DNA from: an uncultured Anaeromusa sp.
GTDB taxonomy: Bacteria > Bacillota > Negativicutes > Anaeromusales > Anaeromusaceae
DNA: 64,000 bases
NCBI RefSeq assembly: GCF_963676855.1
Contig: NZ_OY781460.1
Location: forward strand, 1,837,520-1,901,519
Reading direction: 5' to 3'
Part shown: positions 1 to 10,167 of the stretch, one piece after another
Layout: each line of letters begins with the position of its first letter
How positions within the stretch are numbered: position 1 is the stretch's first letter
Position numbers and translations under genes: made by a program
The notes under the pieces: generated by a model
The model's input: the letters and a program-made list of their open reading frames with translations, nothing else
The model's database searches: none
Told to the model about the DNA's origin: nothing

Positions 1-77
1 GCGTGTTATACTTGGGAAATATTAGTTTTTGCTTAAAAAGTGTTATTTTCAGAATTGTTATTGAAAACTAATTAAAA

Positions 78-106
78 TTGACAGTGCGAAAAAGGAAGTC
101 TAAAAT
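78..106 (+). promoter_or_regulatory. Predicted promoter of the nuo operon
   Basis: A perfect TTGACA -35 (78-83) is followed after 17 bases by TAAAAT (101-106), an AT-rich sigma-A type promoter about 125 bases before the nuoA start. No other gene start lies between it and nuoA, so it probably drives the whole complex I operon. Confidence 0.6.
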
Positions 107-229
107 ATAAATATCAATAAATGTATACAGAATACTTTTATTTAATTTAAATTAATACGCAAATGTAGCGATATGGACGTTATCGTCTCATGGGGAGCAC
201 TTGCGAAAAAGCAGAAGGAGGATGGTAAG

Positions 230-586
230 ATGTTGCAGGATTTCGGGAATGTCGGTTTGCTATTAGCGGTTGCTTTGGTGTTTCCCTTGATGGCCTTGGT
301 AACCGCATTTTTCATTCGCCCTAAAAATCCAGGGGTGGAGAAGTCTTTGCCGTATGAGTGTGGCGTTGATACGGTAGGGGAGACTTGGATTCAGTTTCGG
401 GCCAGTTATTTCCTTTATGCACTTGTATTTGTTGCTTTTGATATTGAAACCGTATTCTTGTATCTCTGGGCTATCAAATTTCAACAACTAGGCGTGTTCG
501 CCTTTGTAGAAATGTTTATTTTTCTGAGCATTTTGCTTGTCGGTTTAGGATATGCCTGGAGGAAAGGGGCTTTGGAATGGAAATGA
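230..586 (+). CDS. nuoA: NADH-quinone oxidoreductase subunit A
   Basis: Small membrane subunit of respiratory complex I (about 118 residues, the family's usual length) with three hydrophobic segments and the conserved PYECGVD loop. The start at ATG 230 is chosen because AAGGAGG (215-221) sits eight bases upstream; an in-frame ATG at 173 would add 19 poorly hydrophobic residues and has no ribosome site. It is first gene of an 11-gene operon and overlaps nuoB by 10 bases. Known family role: part of the quinone-site/membrane-arm junction. Confidence 0.95.
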   Translation: MLQDFGNVGLLLAVALVFPLMALVTAFFIRPKNPGVEKSLPYECGVDTVGETWIQFRASYFLYALVFVAFDIETVFLYLWAIKFQQLGVFAFVEMFIFLSILLVGLGYAWRKGALEWK

Positions 587-1092
587 CCAAATTGCAGACG
601 CAGGCGGAGCGGGATCAGGAACTCTTGCATAAAAATATAATTGTCACCAGTATGGATATGGTTTTGAAATGGGCGCGCAGCAATTCGTTGTGGCCGCTGT
701 CTTCGGGGCTTGCTTGCTGTGCTATCGAGATGATGTCGGCCGCTGCGGCGCGCTTTGACTTGTCTCGCTTTGGCTATGAGGTGTTTCGGGCATCACCGCG
801 ACAGGCGGACTTGCTCATTGTTGCCGGCACGTTGACTTGGGCTATGGCAGGGCCGTTGAAGCGCCTTTACGAACAGATGCCAGAGCCTAAATACGTTATT
901 GCCATGGGCAGCTGCGCTAATTCCGGCGGTCCTTTTGTGGATTCGTATTCTGTAGTACCGGGAGTGGATCAGATTTTGCCTGTGGACATTTATATTCCCG
1001 GCTGCCCGCCCCGTCCGGAAGCGCTGATTTACGGCATGTTGGAGTTGAAGCGTAAAATTATGGATGGAGAAATTGTGAGGGACAAAGCATGA
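577..1092 (+). CDS. nuoB: NADH-quinone oxidoreductase subunit B
   Basis: The subunit that carries the terminal [4Fe-4S] cluster N2 next to the quinone site. The four expected cysteines are present: the adjacent pair C47-C48 ([10 protein letters not shown]), C113 (MGSCANSGG) and C143 (PGCPPRP). At 171 residues it is of normal length. The start overlaps nuoA and the end overlaps nuoC by 4 bases (ATGA), which implies translational coupling. It would form the connecting module with NuoC, NuoD and NuoI. Confidence 0.97.
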   Translation: MEMTKLQTQAERDQELLHKNIIVTSMDMVLKWARSNSLWPLSSGLACCAIEMMSAAAARFDLSRFGYEVFRASPRQADLLIVAGTLTWAMAGPLKRLYEQMPEPKYVIAMGSCANSGGPFVDSYSVVPGVDQILPVDIYIPGCPPRPEALIYGMLELKRKIMDGEIVRDKA

Positions 1093-1565
1093 CGACGACA
1101 GAACTGCTGACAGCGATTCAAGCGTGTCATAGTGAGTATAGCGAAATCATTGGTGAAGAAAGCCAACAAGCATTGCAGGTGGAAGCCGGGCGGTTGGTGG
1201 AGTTAATGCAATGGCTGCGCAATCATGCGGAATATCAGTTTATCATGCTGCGCAACTTGACGGCAGTGGACTATGTAGAGCATCTGGACGTGATTTATCA
1301 TGTATACTCCATGGCATTGAGGCAGACGATTGTGGTGAAGACTTGTTGTCCGGCAGAAGGCTCTGAAGTGCCTTCTGTGACGGCTGTATGGCCGGCTGCC
1401 GATTTTCAAGAGCGGGAAGTGTATGACTTAATGGGCATCCGTTTTACTGGTCATCCTGATTTGCGGCGTATTTTGATGCCGGAAGAATATACCGAGCATC
1501 CGCTGCGTAAATCGTTCAAGTTGGGCGCTGGTAGTGCCGCAGTGGTACAGAGAGGGTGTAACTGA
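1089..1565 (+). CDS. nuoC: NADH-quinone oxidoreductase subunit C
   Basis: The 30-kDa-type peripheral subunit, recognised by the C-terminal signature [20 protein letters not shown] followed by a PLRKSF-like ending. It is separate from NuoD, unlike the NuoCD fusion of enteric bacteria. Length 158 residues is typical of the unfused form. It overlaps nuoB by 4 bases and nuoD by one base. Confidence 0.95.
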   Translation: MTTTELLTAIQACHSEYSEIIGEESQQALQVEAGRLVELMQWLRNHAEYQFIMLRNLTAVDYVEHLDVIYHVYSMALRQTIVVKTCCPAEGSEVPSVTAVWPAADFQEREVYDLMGIRFTGHPDLRRILMPEEYTEHPLRKSFKLGAGSAAVVQRGCN

Positions 1566-2662
1566 TGGTAAAAACAGAAACATACACGCTCAACATGGGA
1601 CCGCAGCATCCCAGTACGCACGGAGTGCTGCAGGTGGTGTTGGAGCTGGACGGCGAAGAAGTGGTGCAGGCGGTGCCACATATGGGGTATTTGCATCGCG
1701 GCATTGAAAAATTGGCGGAAAGCCGTACCTATGCACAGTTTATTCCTTACACAGACCGTTTGGATTACGTTTCTTCTATGTGTAACAATCTGGGATACTG
1801 CCAGACTGTGGAAAAATTGATGGGTATTGAAATTCCGGAGCGCGCCGAGTACTTGCGCATTATTATGGTGGAGCTCAACCGGATTGCCAGCCATTTGATC
1901 TGCATGGGCTCTTTAGCGATTGACCTGGGGGCCTCGACTGGTATGATGTTTGGCTTCCGCGGGCGTGAACGTATTTTGGATTTGTTCGACATGGCTTGCG
2001 GGGCGCGTCAGACCTATAGTTATATTCGCTTTGGCGGTGTATCGGCAGACATTCCGGACGCTTTTGTGCCGGAACTGCGGCGTTTTCTGGCGGATTTTCC
2101 GGCTATGCTTGAAGAGTACCACGGCCTTTTGACAGGCAATGAGATTCTTTATGAACGCTTAAAAAATACGGCCGTCATTTCCGGTGAGCGAGCGATCGCT
2201 ATGGGACTGACCGGACCGGCGCTGCGGGCGTCGGGGGTGGCGTATGATTTGCGAAAAGTAGAGCCGTATAGCATTTATGATCGCTTTGATTTTGAGGTTC
2301 CTTTAGGAGAAGTAGGGGACAGCTGGGACCGCTATGTAGTACGAATGGAAGAAGTAAAACAAAGCATGCGGATTGTGGAACAAGCGCTGGAGCAACTGCC
2401 GGAAGGGCCTGTGATGGGCCAAGCGCCAAAAGTGCTGAAACCGCCAGTGGGCGAAATTTATCATGCGGTGGAAAATCCCCGCGGCGAATTGGGCTACTAC
2501 ATTGTTAGCGATGGTTCTCCAAAGCCGTATCGTATTCATGTGCGCCGGCCTTCGTTCATTAATTTGCAGTTGTTGAACGAAACCTGCCAGGGATTGCTGA
2601 TTGCCGATGTGGTTGCTGTGCTGGCTACGCTGGATTCGCTAATGGGAGAAGTGGACTGCTAG
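1565..2662 (+). CDS. nuoD: NADH-quinone oxidoreductase subunit D
   Basis: The 49-kDa-type subunit that shapes the quinone cavity with NuoB. N-terminal [11 protein letters not shown] and [12 protein letters not shown] motifs and the C-terminal [18 protein letters not shown] are diagnostic; the last resembles the truncated nickel-site region of the hydrogenase relatives but keeps no CxxC pair there, so it is a complex I subunit and not a hydrogenase large subunit. 365 residues is a normal compact form. It is followed by a 44-base gap before nuoH. Confidence 0.96.
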   Translation: MVKTETYTLNMGPQHPSTHGVLQVVLELDGEEVVQAVPHMGYLHRGIEKLAESRTYAQFIPYTDRLDYVSSMCNNLGYCQTVEKLMGIEIPERAEYLRIIMVELNRIASHLICMGSLAIDLGASTGMMFGFRGRERILDLFDMACGARQTYSYIRFGGVSADIPDAFVPELRRFLADFPAMLEEYHGLLTGNEILYERLKNTAVISGERAIAMGLTGPALRASGVAYDLRKVEPYSIYDRFDFEVPLGEVGDSWDRYVVRMEEVKQSMRIVEQALEQLPEGPVMGQAPKVLKPPVGEIYHAVENPRGELGYYIVSDGSPKPYRIHVRRPSFINLQLLNETCQGLLIADVVAVLATLDSLMGEVDC

Positions 2663-2706
2663 TTGGTTCCATAAGGAGAGAAGCACGTAAAGGAGAGGCA
2701 TAAGGC

Positions 2707-3747
2707 ATGCAAGAAGTAACCGGTTTGTACGTAATCGCAGCGTGGCTGCGACAAATTTTAGCAATGTTTCTGCCTGGGCCGCAATGGGTGGATTTGTGCA
2801 TGAGCTTAGTGGAAATCGGCGCTATTTTCGGCGTCATTTCCCTATCAGCGGTTGTGCTGGTGTATGCGGAGCGCAAGATCAGCGCCTTTATGCAGCGGCG
2901 TTCCGGTCCGAATCGAGTGGGTCCTAAAGGATTGCTGCAGACGACGGCGGATATGATTAAACTGATGGCGAAAGAAGATATTATGCCGACAGGCGCTGAT
3001 AAATGGATGTGGATGTTGGCGCCGATACTGCTGTTTTTGCCGGCAGCCATGGGGTATGTAGTATTTCCCTTTGATGCTCAGGTTGTTTTTGCGGATCTGA
3101 ATATTGGTATTTTTTACTTCATAGCGATTTCTTCTCAATCGGTACTGCCGTTTTTGATGGCAGGCTGGGCTTCCAATAATAAATATTCGCTCGTTGGCGG
3201 CATGCGCACCGTGGCGCAGATGCTGAGTTATGAGGTGCCGATGGTGCTGTCGATTCTGGGGATTGTCATGCTGACAGGCTCCATGAAAATGAGCTCCATT
3301 GTGGCGGCGCAGCAAGACATCTGGTTTGTGGTGCTGCAGCCGATTGCATTTGTAGTGTACGTCATCACGGCCACGGCGGAAATCAACCGTGCGCCCTTTG
3401 ACTTGGTTGAAGGGGAATCTGAGCTTGTGGCAGGACCGTTTACGGAGTACACAGGCATGCGTTGGGCACTCTTTTTCTTGGCGGAGTATGCCAATTTGTT
3501 GGCGGTTTCCGTTATTGCGACTACGCTGTTTTTAGGCGGTTGGAGCGGTCCATGGCTTCCTGGCTGGCTTTGGTTTTTATTGAAAGTGGCGGCCATGATT
3601 TTTCTCTTCATGTGGTTTCGCTGGACGTTCCCACGGCTGCGCATCGATCAGTTGCTGGCTTTAGGGTGGAAGCTCTTGCTGCCACTGGCGTTGTTGAATG
3701 TCATTATTACGGGGATCGGCATTTATCTTTCCGAGTTTTTCATTTAG
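2707..3747 (+). CDS. nuoH: NADH-quinone oxidoreductase subunit H
   Basis: Membrane subunit that couples the quinone site to the proton-pumping arm. It has about eight hydrophobic segments and the conserved cytoplasmic loops [20 protein letters not shown] and [18 protein letters not shown] with its acidic cluster. Length 346 residues fits the family. nuoI begins 12 bases after its stop behind AGGAGG. Confidence 0.97.
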   Translation: MQEVTGLYVIAAWLRQILAMFLPGPQWVDLCMSLVEIGAIFGVISLSAVVLVYAERKISAFMQRRSGPNRVGPKGLLQTTADMIKLMAKEDIMPTGADKWMWMLAPILLFLPAAMGYVVFPFDAQVVFADLNIGIFYFIAISSQSVLPFLMAGWASNNKYSLVGGMRTVAQMLSYEVPMVLSILGIVMLTGSMKMSSIVAAQQDIWFVVLQPIAFVVYVITATAEINRAPFDLVEGESELVAGPFTEYTGMRWALFFLAEYANLLAVSVIATTLFLGGWSGPWLPGWLWFLLKVAAMIFLFMWFRWTFPRLRIDQLLALGWKLLLPLALLNVIITGIGIYLSEFFI

Positions 3748-3759
3748 GAGGAACCTCTT

Positions 3760-4236
3760 ATGCTTGGTAAAGGCTTGCTACAAGGGATGGGCATCACCTT
3801 GAGGGCGTTTTTCGCCAAAAAGGAAACGCTGCAATATCCCGAAGCTAAATTAGTGATGCCGGAACGCTTTCGGGGCGGCGAACTGGAATTAGACCATAAA
3901 AAATGCATTGCTTGTGGGCTGTGTGCGATGGCTTGCCCTAATCATGTAATTAAACTGACTACGAAGATGGATGAACAGAAGAAACGTCATTTAGAAACTT
4001 ATGTTTATCAGTCCGGATTGTGTTTGTATTGCAATTACTGTATTGAAGCCTGCCCGACAAAAGCCATTCGCTGGGACAAGAACTACGAAAACTCCCGTTA
4101 TACGAAGGCGGAATTAGATGTAGACTGCCTGGCTCTTTCAAGGGCTAAACAGCCCGATGAAGCAGTGGAACCGCCTGTAGTGCCGGAGCACTCGGCGGCA
4201 GATGGGGCTTCGAATAGTCAAGGGAGGGATGATTGA
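3760..4236 (+). CDS. nuoI: NADH-quinone oxidoreductase subunit I
   Basis: Ferredoxin-like subunit with two [4Fe-4S] motifs: C49, C52, C55, C59 (CIACGLCAMACP) and C88, C91, C94, C98 (CLYCNYCIEACP). It passes electrons to N2 in NuoB. Since nuoE, nuoF and nuoG are absent, NuoI may be the outermost redox subunit here and could receive electrons directly from ferredoxin or another carrier (inference). The C-terminal tail after residue 125 is acidic and low in complexity. Confidence 0.96.
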   Translation: MLGKGLLQGMGITLRAFFAKKETLQYPEAKLVMPERFRGGELELDHKKCIACGLCAMACPNHVIKLTTKMDEQKKRHLETYVYQSGLCLYCNYCIEACPTKAIRWDKNYENSRYTKAELDVDCLALSRAKQPDEAVEPPVVPEHSAADGASNSQGRDD

Positions 4237-4748
4237 TGAGCGAATGGGCTTATACGATTTCCTTTTTTGTCTTTGCATCCATTACCGTTGCTGCGGCGTT
4301 TGCGGCAGTAAGCAAAACAAATCTGGTGCATAGTGCCCTGTTTTTGGCTTTGTGCTTTATCGGTGTTAGTGGCTTGTACGTGCTGCTGCAGGCGGACTTT
4401 ATGGCAGCTGTGCAAATCTTGATTTATAACGGCGCTATTGCCATTGTGTTTGTGTTGGGAACCATGCTGACACGGCGCAGCAGTTATCATGGCACCAACG
4501 CAACAGACCGAGATATTCCTTCACGGCTGGTGTTGGCGGTCAGCTCTCTTTTTGTCGTGATTACGATGGCGGTTATTGCTACGACGCCCTGGCGTTATTC
4601 CAGCGCTCCGCCGGTGGAGGATACGCCTTCGCTTCTAGGACAGTTGATTCTTACAGACTATATGGTGGCTATGGAAGTGGCAGCCGTCCTTTTGCTGGCG
4701 GCGATGATCGGCTCTATTGTTCTGGCAAAAGGAGTGGAGGAAGAATGA
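4236..4748 (+). CDS. nuoJ: NADH-quinone oxidoreductase subunit J
   Basis: Membrane-arm subunit of about 170 residues with five predicted hydrophobic segments and the YNGAIAIVFV stretch typical of NuoJ TM3. I place the start at ATG 4236, seven bases after AGGGAGGG; a TTG at 4233 is also in frame. The start shares one base with the nuoI stop, and the end overlaps nuoK by 4 bases. Confidence 0.94.
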   Translation: MSEWAYTISFFVFASITVAAAFAAVSKTNLVHSALFLALCFIGVSGLYVLLQADFMAAVQILIYNGAIAIVFVLGTMLTRRSSYHGTNATDRDIPSRLVLAVSSLFVVITMAVIATTPWRYSSAPPVEDTPSLLGQLILTDYMVAMEVAAVLLLAAMIGSIVLAKGVEEE

Positions 4749-5053
4749 TAGGCTTAACGCACTTTTTGGTGGTAGCGGCTATGGTGTTTGCCATTGGCCT
4801 ATATGGACTGTTGACGAAACGGACCATTATCGGTCTCTTGATGAGCATTGAATTGATGCTCAACGCGGTAAATATCAATTTAATCGCTTTTTCTCGTTTT
4901 ATTACGCCAGATGCCCTGACGGGGCAAGTGTTTGCTATTTTTACCATTACCGTTGCGGCTGCGGAAGTGGCGGTGGGTTTGGCCATGGTCTTCCGTGTGT
5001 ATCATGACCGCAATACGGTGCATGCTGCCAGATTGGACGAGATGCGCTGGTAA
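4745..5053 (+). CDS. nuoK: NADH-quinone oxidoreductase subunit K
   Basis: Small (102 residues) three-helix antiporter-like subunit. The helix with SIELMLNAVNINLIAF carries the conserved glutamate used in proton translocation, and a second acidic residue lies in AAAEVAVGLAM. It is translationally coupled to nuoJ (4-base overlap) and precedes nuoL by 25 bases. Confidence 0.96.
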   Translation: MIGLTHFLVVAAMVFAIGLYGLLTKRTIIGLLMSIELMLNAVNINLIAFSRFITPDALTGQVFAIFTITVAAAEVAVGLAMVFRVYHDRNTVHAARLDEMRW

Positions 5054-5078
5054 GCGAGTATCAGAGAGTAGGTGAGGA

Positions 5079-6989
5079 ATGTTGTTTATTCAATATGCGT
5101 TGCATCATGCCTGGCTGATACCGTTGCTGCCGGCCGTCGCTTTTGTGGTTGTCGGCTTTTTCTTGCGTCGCCTGCCAGCGGTGGCTGCAACGGTATCGCT
5201 TTTTCTAAACGGTCTGAGTCTTTTGCTGGCGCTGGGGGTTGCTGGTGGCGTAATAAGCCGGGGGATTAGCGTGGATCAGCCTCTGCTTCAAAAAATATCT
5301 TGGCTTTCGTTGCCGGGACTTTCAGTGGATATGGGGGTCTACATTGATCCGATTTCCGCCATGATGCTGGTGGTAGTGACTCTAGTATCATTTTTGGTGC
5401 AGCTGTATTCTATCGGCTATATGCATGGCGAAGAGGGCTTTGGACGTTTTTTTGCGTATTTGTCGCTGTTTGCCGCTTCCATGCTGGGGCTGGTATTGGC
5501 AGTGAATTTTGTGCAGATGTTTGTTTTCTGGGAATTGGTTGGTCTTTGTTCGTACTTGCTGATAGGGTACTATTTCCATAAGATTTCCGCTAGAGAAGCG
5601 GCCAAGAAGGCATTCATTACAACCCGAATTGGCGACTTTGGTCTTTTAATGGGCATTTTGTTTTTGCAAATTCTTTTTGGCACCCTCGATTTTCAACAGT
5701 TGGGTTTGGCGGTGCCGGCCTATGTAGCGCAAAATGGTACGGTGTTGTTGACCGGGGTGGCACTTTTAATCTTCATGGGACCTGTCGGCAAATCAGGTCA
5801 ATTTCCACTACATGTATGGCTGCCGGACGCCATGGAAGGTCCTACACCGGTATCGGCTTTGATTCACGCAGCTACCATGGTGGTAGCAGGTGTATATTTG
5901 GTAGCCAGGTCGTTTTTCTTGTTTAATCTACTGCCGTCGGTGATGGACGCTGTCGCTTGGACCGGTGCTTTTACGGCGATTTTTGCCGCGAGTATCGCTT
6001 TTACGCAACGCGACATTAAACGCATTTTGGCATACTCTACGGTCAGTCAGCTTGGCTATATGATGCTGGCTCTCGGTGTGGGCAGCCTGACGGCCTCTAT
6101 GTTTCATCTGATGACGCATGCTTTCTTTAAGGCCTTGATGTTCTTGGCGGCCGGTGCGGTATTGCACGGCTTGCCGAATCGAAATGATATTTTTGAGATG
6201 GGCGGTTTACGGCACAAGATGCCGGTTACCTTTGCGGCTATGACCATCGGCGTGCTGGCCATTTCGGGCATTCCGCCTTTTGCGGGTTTCTTTTCTAAGG
6301 ACGAGATCCTCTTGGCGGCGTTTGACGTCAGCTTGCCGCTCTTTGCGGTAGCGCTCATTACGTCCTGTATGACATCTTTCTACATGGCTAGACTGCTTAT
6401 TGTCGTCTTCTGCGGTCCGGAGAAAAGCGGCAACCATCCGCACGAAGCTCCTCTTTCCATGCGCATTCCTTTATTTGTGCTTGGCGCGTTGGCGGTTGTA
6501 GGCGGTTATGCAGGTTATGCCGGACATTTTGGCGAGTGGGTGCGTTTTGGTGCGGCTTCCCATGCTGGAATTCACTGGGGCATTGCTGGTGCATCCACGC
6601 TGTTGGCGCTGGCGGCCTTTGGCATTGCTTGGAAAATTTACGGCAGCGGTTCCAAGAAACCGGCCGAACGGCTGACTTGGCGCTTTCGGAATGTCTATAA
6701 CCTCAGTTTTAACAAGTACTATCTGGATGAATGGTATCAATGGTTCAATGAGTCCTATTTAGGAGAATTTGCCCGCAACATGCATTGGATGGAGCGCAAT
6801 ATCATTGACTCGGTTATCAACGGTATCGCTGCGGTGCCGCTCTTTATGGGAGATCGGCTGCGCAAGATGCAGACCGGCAGTTTACAGCGTTACGGCGTTG
6901 TTATGTTTTGCGCGGCACTTTTGATCGTTTTCAGTTTATTGGTCTTGAATCCCTTGCTAAAAGGCGTCTGGTTTGGAGGTGCGTGTTAA
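5079..6989 (+). CDS. nuoL: NADH-quinone oxidoreductase subunit L
   Basis: Distal antiporter-like subunit of 636 residues. Conserved features include the FWELVGLCSYLLIGYY helix with the key glutamate, KSGQFPLHVWLPDAMEGPTP, ALIHAATMVVAGVYL and the HAFFKALMFLAAG region. The C-terminal part contains the long amphipathic/transverse-helix region (after about residue 480) and a final hydrophobic helix. It probably moves one proton per cycle with NuoM and NuoN. Confidence 0.97.
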   Translation: MLFIQYALHHAWLIPLLPAVAFVVVGFFLRRLPAVAATVSLFLNGLSLLLALGVAGGVISRGISVDQPLLQKISWLSLPGLSVDMGVYIDPISAMMLVVVTLVSFLVQLYSIGYMHGEEGFGRFFAYLSLFAASMLGLVLAVNFVQMFVFWELVGLCSYLLIGYYFHKISAREAAKKAFITTRIGDFGLLMGILFLQILFGTLDFQQLGLAVPAYVAQNGTVLLTGVALLIFMGPVGKSGQFPLHVWLPDAMEGPTPVSALIHAATMVVAGVYLVARSFFLFNLLPSVMDAVAWTGAFTAIFAASIAFTQRDIKRILAYSTVSQLGYMMLALGVGSLTASMFHLMTHAFFKALMFLAAGAVLHGLPNRNDIFEMGGLRHKMPVTFAAMTIGVLAISGIPPFAGFFSKDEILLAAFDVSLPLFAVALITSCMTSFYMARLLIVVFCGPEKSGNHPHEAPLSMRIPLFVLGALAVVGGYAGYAGHFGEWVRFGAASHAGIHWGIAGASTLLALAAFGIAWKIYGSGSKKPAERLTWRFRNVYNLSFNKYYLDEWYQWFNESYLGEFARNMHWMERNIIDSVINGIAAVPLFMGDRLRKMQTGSLQRYGVVMFCAALLIVFSLLVLNPLLKGVWFGGAC

Positions 6990-6990
6990 A

Positions 6991-8514
6991 ATGGTGAGTT
7001 TTCCGTTATTAACGCTGATTTTGTTGACGCCTGTCTGGGGAATTTTGGTGCTCCTTTGCATGCCAAGGGAAGCGGACCGTATGATCAAGATGGTTTCAGC
7101 TGCATCCATGACGGTGGCGTTTGGCCTGACTGTGTATGCTTACTGGGCGTATGATGTCGTGCAAGGGGGCATGCAGTTTCAGGAAACGGTGCCCTGGATT
7201 GCTGAATTAGGTGTAACCTATGCGTTGGGCATAGACGGCATTTCCTTGCCGCTGTTGCTTTTGACCGTCTTGGTCGGACTTTCGACGGTCTTTGTATCTT
7301 GGAATGAAAAAGAACGGCCCAAAGAGTTTTTCATTCAGCTTCTTTTATTGATTGTAGGCGCTATTGGCGTTTTCATTTCACGGGACTTGTTTATCTTCCT
7401 GCTGTTTTACGAATTAGGCATTGTGCCGACGTATATTATGGTAGTGGTCTGGGGCTCGGTAAAGCGTGTTTCTAAAGAGCATGCAGCTATGAAAATGACC
7501 ATTTACCTGCTTTTGGGCTCGGCGTTTATGCTGGCTGGGGTGCTGGCACTGTACTTGAACGCGTACCCGGAGGGGCTGCGGACGTTCAGTATGGAATCCT
7601 TAGCGCAAGCGCACGTTCTAGGGAATTTGTCCGAAGACGTGCAGATTGTTTCTTTTTTCCTCTTGCTTTTGGGTTTTGGCTCTACCTTAGCCATGTGGCC
7701 GTTTTACAGCTGGGCGCCGGACGGGTATGCTGCCGCGCCAAGCGGCGTGTCGATGCTGCACGCGGGAGTCTTGAAAAAAGTTGGCGGCTATGGCTTGATT
7801 CGTTTGGGATTGCTGACACTGCCTCTGGGCGTTAAGTTTTGGGCCCCTGTGATTGCCTTGGTGGCGATTATCAATATTCTCTACGCGGCTATGGTAGCCT
7901 TGGCGGAAAAAGACTTGAAATATATTATCGGCTATTCGTCCATTTCTCATATGGGCTATATTCTCATCGGCTTTGCAGCTCTGAATGTGATCAGCATTGA
8001 CGGTGCGGTGGCCAATATGTTTGCGCATGGCGTCATGTGCGCCTTGTTCTTTGCGATGATTGGCTTGGTGCAAGAGCGCACCAATACGCGGTTGGTTTCC
8101 GAGCTTGGCGGCTTGGCGCATCAAATGCCTCGCGTGGCGGTGGGCTTTATGCTGGCAGGTATGAGTTCTCTGGGCTTGCCGGGTTTGGCGGGCTTTATTC
8201 CAGAGTTCACTATTTTTGTCGGTGCTTTTAAAGAATACCCAGTTTCTACATTCTTGGCTGTTTCCGGTATTGTTTTCACGGCGCTGTATATCCTGCGGCT
8301 GTTGGCCAATGTGTTGTTCGGGCCGCGGCGCGCGGAATTTGACGGCTGCAAGGATGCTTCCGGCGTTGAACTGGTGCCGTTGGTCTTGCTGGGCGCTGCT
8401 CTTGTTATTTTCGGCATCTTCCCGCAAATGCTCATGGGCGTAGTGAATAGTGGCCTGGAGCCGGCGGCAGCGCTGCTCCTGAAACTGCATGCGCTGCAGG
8501 GAGGGTTGTTGTAA
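6991..8514 (+). CDS. nuoM: NADH-quinone oxidoreductase subunit M
   Basis: Antiporter-like membrane subunit of 507 residues with the YELGIVPTYIMVVVWG helix (conserved glutamate), the AMWPFYSWAPDGYAAAPSGVSM loop and the lysine-containing KKVGGYGLIRLGL segment. The start is ATG 6991, ten bases after GGAGGT (6975-6980); a TTG at 6973 in the same frame would overlap the ribosome site. It shares one base with nuoN. Confidence 0.96.
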   Translation: MVSFPLLTLILLTPVWGILVLLCMPREADRMIKMVSAASMTVAFGLTVYAYWAYDVVQGGMQFQETVPWIAELGVTYALGIDGISLPLLLLTVLVGLSTVFVSWNEKERPKEFFIQLLLLIVGAIGVFISRDLFIFLLFYELGIVPTYIMVVVWGSVKRVSKEHAAMKMTIYLLLGSAFMLAGVLALYLNAYPEGLRTFSMESLAQAHVLGNLSEDVQIVSFFLLLLGFGSTLAMWPFYSWAPDGYAAAPSGVSMLHAGVLKKVGGYGLIRLGLLTLPLGVKFWAPVIALVAIINILYAAMVALAEKDLKYIIGYSSISHMGYILIGFAALNVISIDGAVANMFAHGVMCALFFAMIGLVQERTNTRLVSELGGLAHQMPRVAVGFMLAGMSSLGLPGLAGFIPEFTIFVGAFKEYPVSTFLAVSGIVFTALYILRLLANVLFGPRRAEFDGCKDASGVELVPLVLLGAALVIFGIFPQMLMGVVNSGLEPAAALLLKLHALQGGLL

Positions 8515-9935
8515 TGAATATCGCATTATTGGCTAGTGAGATTTCCGTAGTTGTCCTTGCCTTATTCCTTTTGGTGTTTGATTTGCTGCTTCCCAAGCAG
8601 GAAACGCGCCGTAGTCTGGGCTATCTGGCAGTGTGTGGCGTGACGGCTATCCTTGTTTATACCGCCACCCGCTATGGAGACGCTGCCAGCGTCTATCACG
8701 GCTTTTTCGTGGTAGATAACTTTGCGCTCTTCTTTAAGCAGTTGTTTTTGGCGGCGACCTTGCTGACGATTCTTTTTTCCTTTGACTATGTGGAAAAAAT
8801 GACGCGCAGCGGCGGGGAATTTTATGCGCTATTGCTCTTTGCTTTGCTGGGTATGATGGTGATGGCGTCGGCGAGCGACTTGTTGACACTTTTTGTGGGA
8901 CTGGAATTAATGACCATCGTCTTTTACGCGCTTGTCGGCTTTGATCTTAAAAACCGGCGTTCCAGCGAAGCCGGCATCAAGTATATGATTCTTGGTTCCG
9001 CTGCCAGCGCGATCTTGCTGTACGGCATGAGCTGGGTGTATGGTTTTACCGGGACGCTGATGCTTAAAGAGATCGCTCAGAATGCAGCAGCCACTCCGGC
9101 TATGATGTTGGGCATGGGGCTGATGCTGGCGGGACTTTGTTTTAAACTTTCGATTGTTCCTTTCCATATGTGGGCGCCTGATGTATATGAAGGCGCACCT
9201 GTGTCGATTACGGCTATGCTGGCCATGGGCTCTAAGGCAGCCGCTTTTGCAGTGCTGCTGCGGATTTTCATCACGGCCTTCGGTTCCTTGCAGGCTTACT
9301 GGGTAACCGTAGTGGCAGCGTTGGCGGCTCTCAGCATGGTTGTCGGTATTGTGATCGCAATGTGGCAAACTAATGTCAAGCGTATGTTGGCGTATTCGTC
9401 GGTAGCGCAAGCCGGTTATATTCTTTCGGGGTTGCTGGCGGCGGATGTGGCAGGGATTAAAGGCATGCTGTTCTATGTTGTTTTATATATGTTTGCCAAT
9501 GTAGGCGCTTTTGCCGTAGTGACGGCAGTCAGCAATGAAACCGGTTCGGACGAACGGAGCGCGTTTCAGGGACTGTCGCAGCGGTCGCCGCTCTTGGCTT
9601 TAGTGATGACGTTATCCTTAATGTCCATGGCAGGCTTGCCGCCCATGGCAGGCTTTGTGGGCAAGTTGTATCTCTTTATGGCCATTACGGAGCAAGGGTT
9701 CTTTTGGTTGGCCGTGCTGGGGTTTGTGATGTCGATGATCTCGGTGTATTACTACATGCTGGTGGTTAAGGCGATGTACAGTCCGGCGGCGGAACCGGCA
9801 GAGGCTGCGCCGCTGTATTTCAGCGGTACGCTGCGCTTGGCGGTGGTGCTTAGCTTGTTTGGTACGATTTTCTTGGGCGTATACCCAGGGCCTTTATCAC
9901 AGCTGGCTGCTGCTGCTGCCAAAGTATTGTGGTGA
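8514..9935 (+). CDS. nuoN: NADH-quinone oxidoreductase subunit N
   Basis: Third antiporter-like subunit (473 residues). Recognised by GLELMTIVFYALVGFDLKNR with its conserved glutamate, FKLSIVPFHMWAPDVYEGAP, and the MLAYSSVAQAGYILSGL helix. It closes the operon; a strong terminator follows 25 bases after its stop. With NuoL and NuoM it gives the complex a full three-channel pump. Confidence 0.97.
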   Translation: MNIALLASEISVVVLALFLLVFDLLLPKQETRRSLGYLAVCGVTAILVYTATRYGDAASVYHGFFVVDNFALFFKQLFLAATLLTILFSFDYVEKMTRSGGEFYALLLFALLGMMVMASASDLLTLFVGLELMTIVFYALVGFDLKNRRSSEAGIKYMILGSAASAILLYGMSWVYGFTGTLMLKEIAQNAAATPAMMLGMGLMLAGLCFKLSIVPFHMWAPDVYEGAPVSITAMLAMGSKAAAFAVLLRIFITAFGSLQAYWVTVVAALAALSMVVGIVIAMWQTNVKRMLAYSSVAQAGYILSGLLAADVAGIKGMLFYVVLYMFANVGAFAVVTAVSNETGSDERSAFQGLSQRSPLLALVMTLSLMSMAGLPPMAGFVGKLYLFMAITEQGFFWLAVLGFVMSMISVYYYMLVVKAMYSPAAEPAEAAPLYFSGTLRLAVVLSLFGTIFLGVYPGPLSQLAAAAAKVLW

Positions 9936-9960
9936 ATTTTTAGAAATTATTAAAGAAAAA

Positions 9961-9997
9961 AAGCCCGTATCACATAAAAGTGGTACGGGCTTTTTGG
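9961..9997 (+). terminator. Rho-independent terminator of the nuo operon
   Basis: AGCCCGTATCAC pairs with GTGGTACGGGCT (one G-T pair) around a 5-base loop, followed by a run of five T. This separates nuo from dapA. Confidence 0.9.
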
Positions 9998-10167
9998 GCT
10001 CAAGATAGTTGTTGCGGTTTCTAAGGCCTGCTTTCACTGGTACTGGTGTATTAATACTTTTCTTATTTTTGTTGGCAGGAAAACACAGGGCGAGTGAAGA
10101 ACTTAGAAAACTAAGCCATAGTCTGAATGAAAAATTTAGACGGAAATACTTAGGGGCGGTGGAAACG

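Noticed and set aside
354..362. Possible internal start in nuoA
   Set aside because: It would remove the first membrane helix; the ATG at 230 with AAGGAGG is sufficient.
7687..8526. Long open frame of 279 codons on the minus strand opposite nuoM
   Set aside because: It is rich in Q, H and R as expected for the complement of a membrane-protein gene, shows no motif or ribosome site, and the plus strand encodes a certain NuoM.
10009..10167. In-frame extension of dapA with a hydrophobic stretch
   Set aside because: It begins with TTG without a ribosome site, follows the nuo terminator directly, and has no counterpart in the DapA family, whose usual length is matched by the start at 10168.
9998..10167. 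Lysine riboswitch upstream of dapA
   Set aside because: No lysine-aptamer landmarks are visible; only small AT-rich hairpins.
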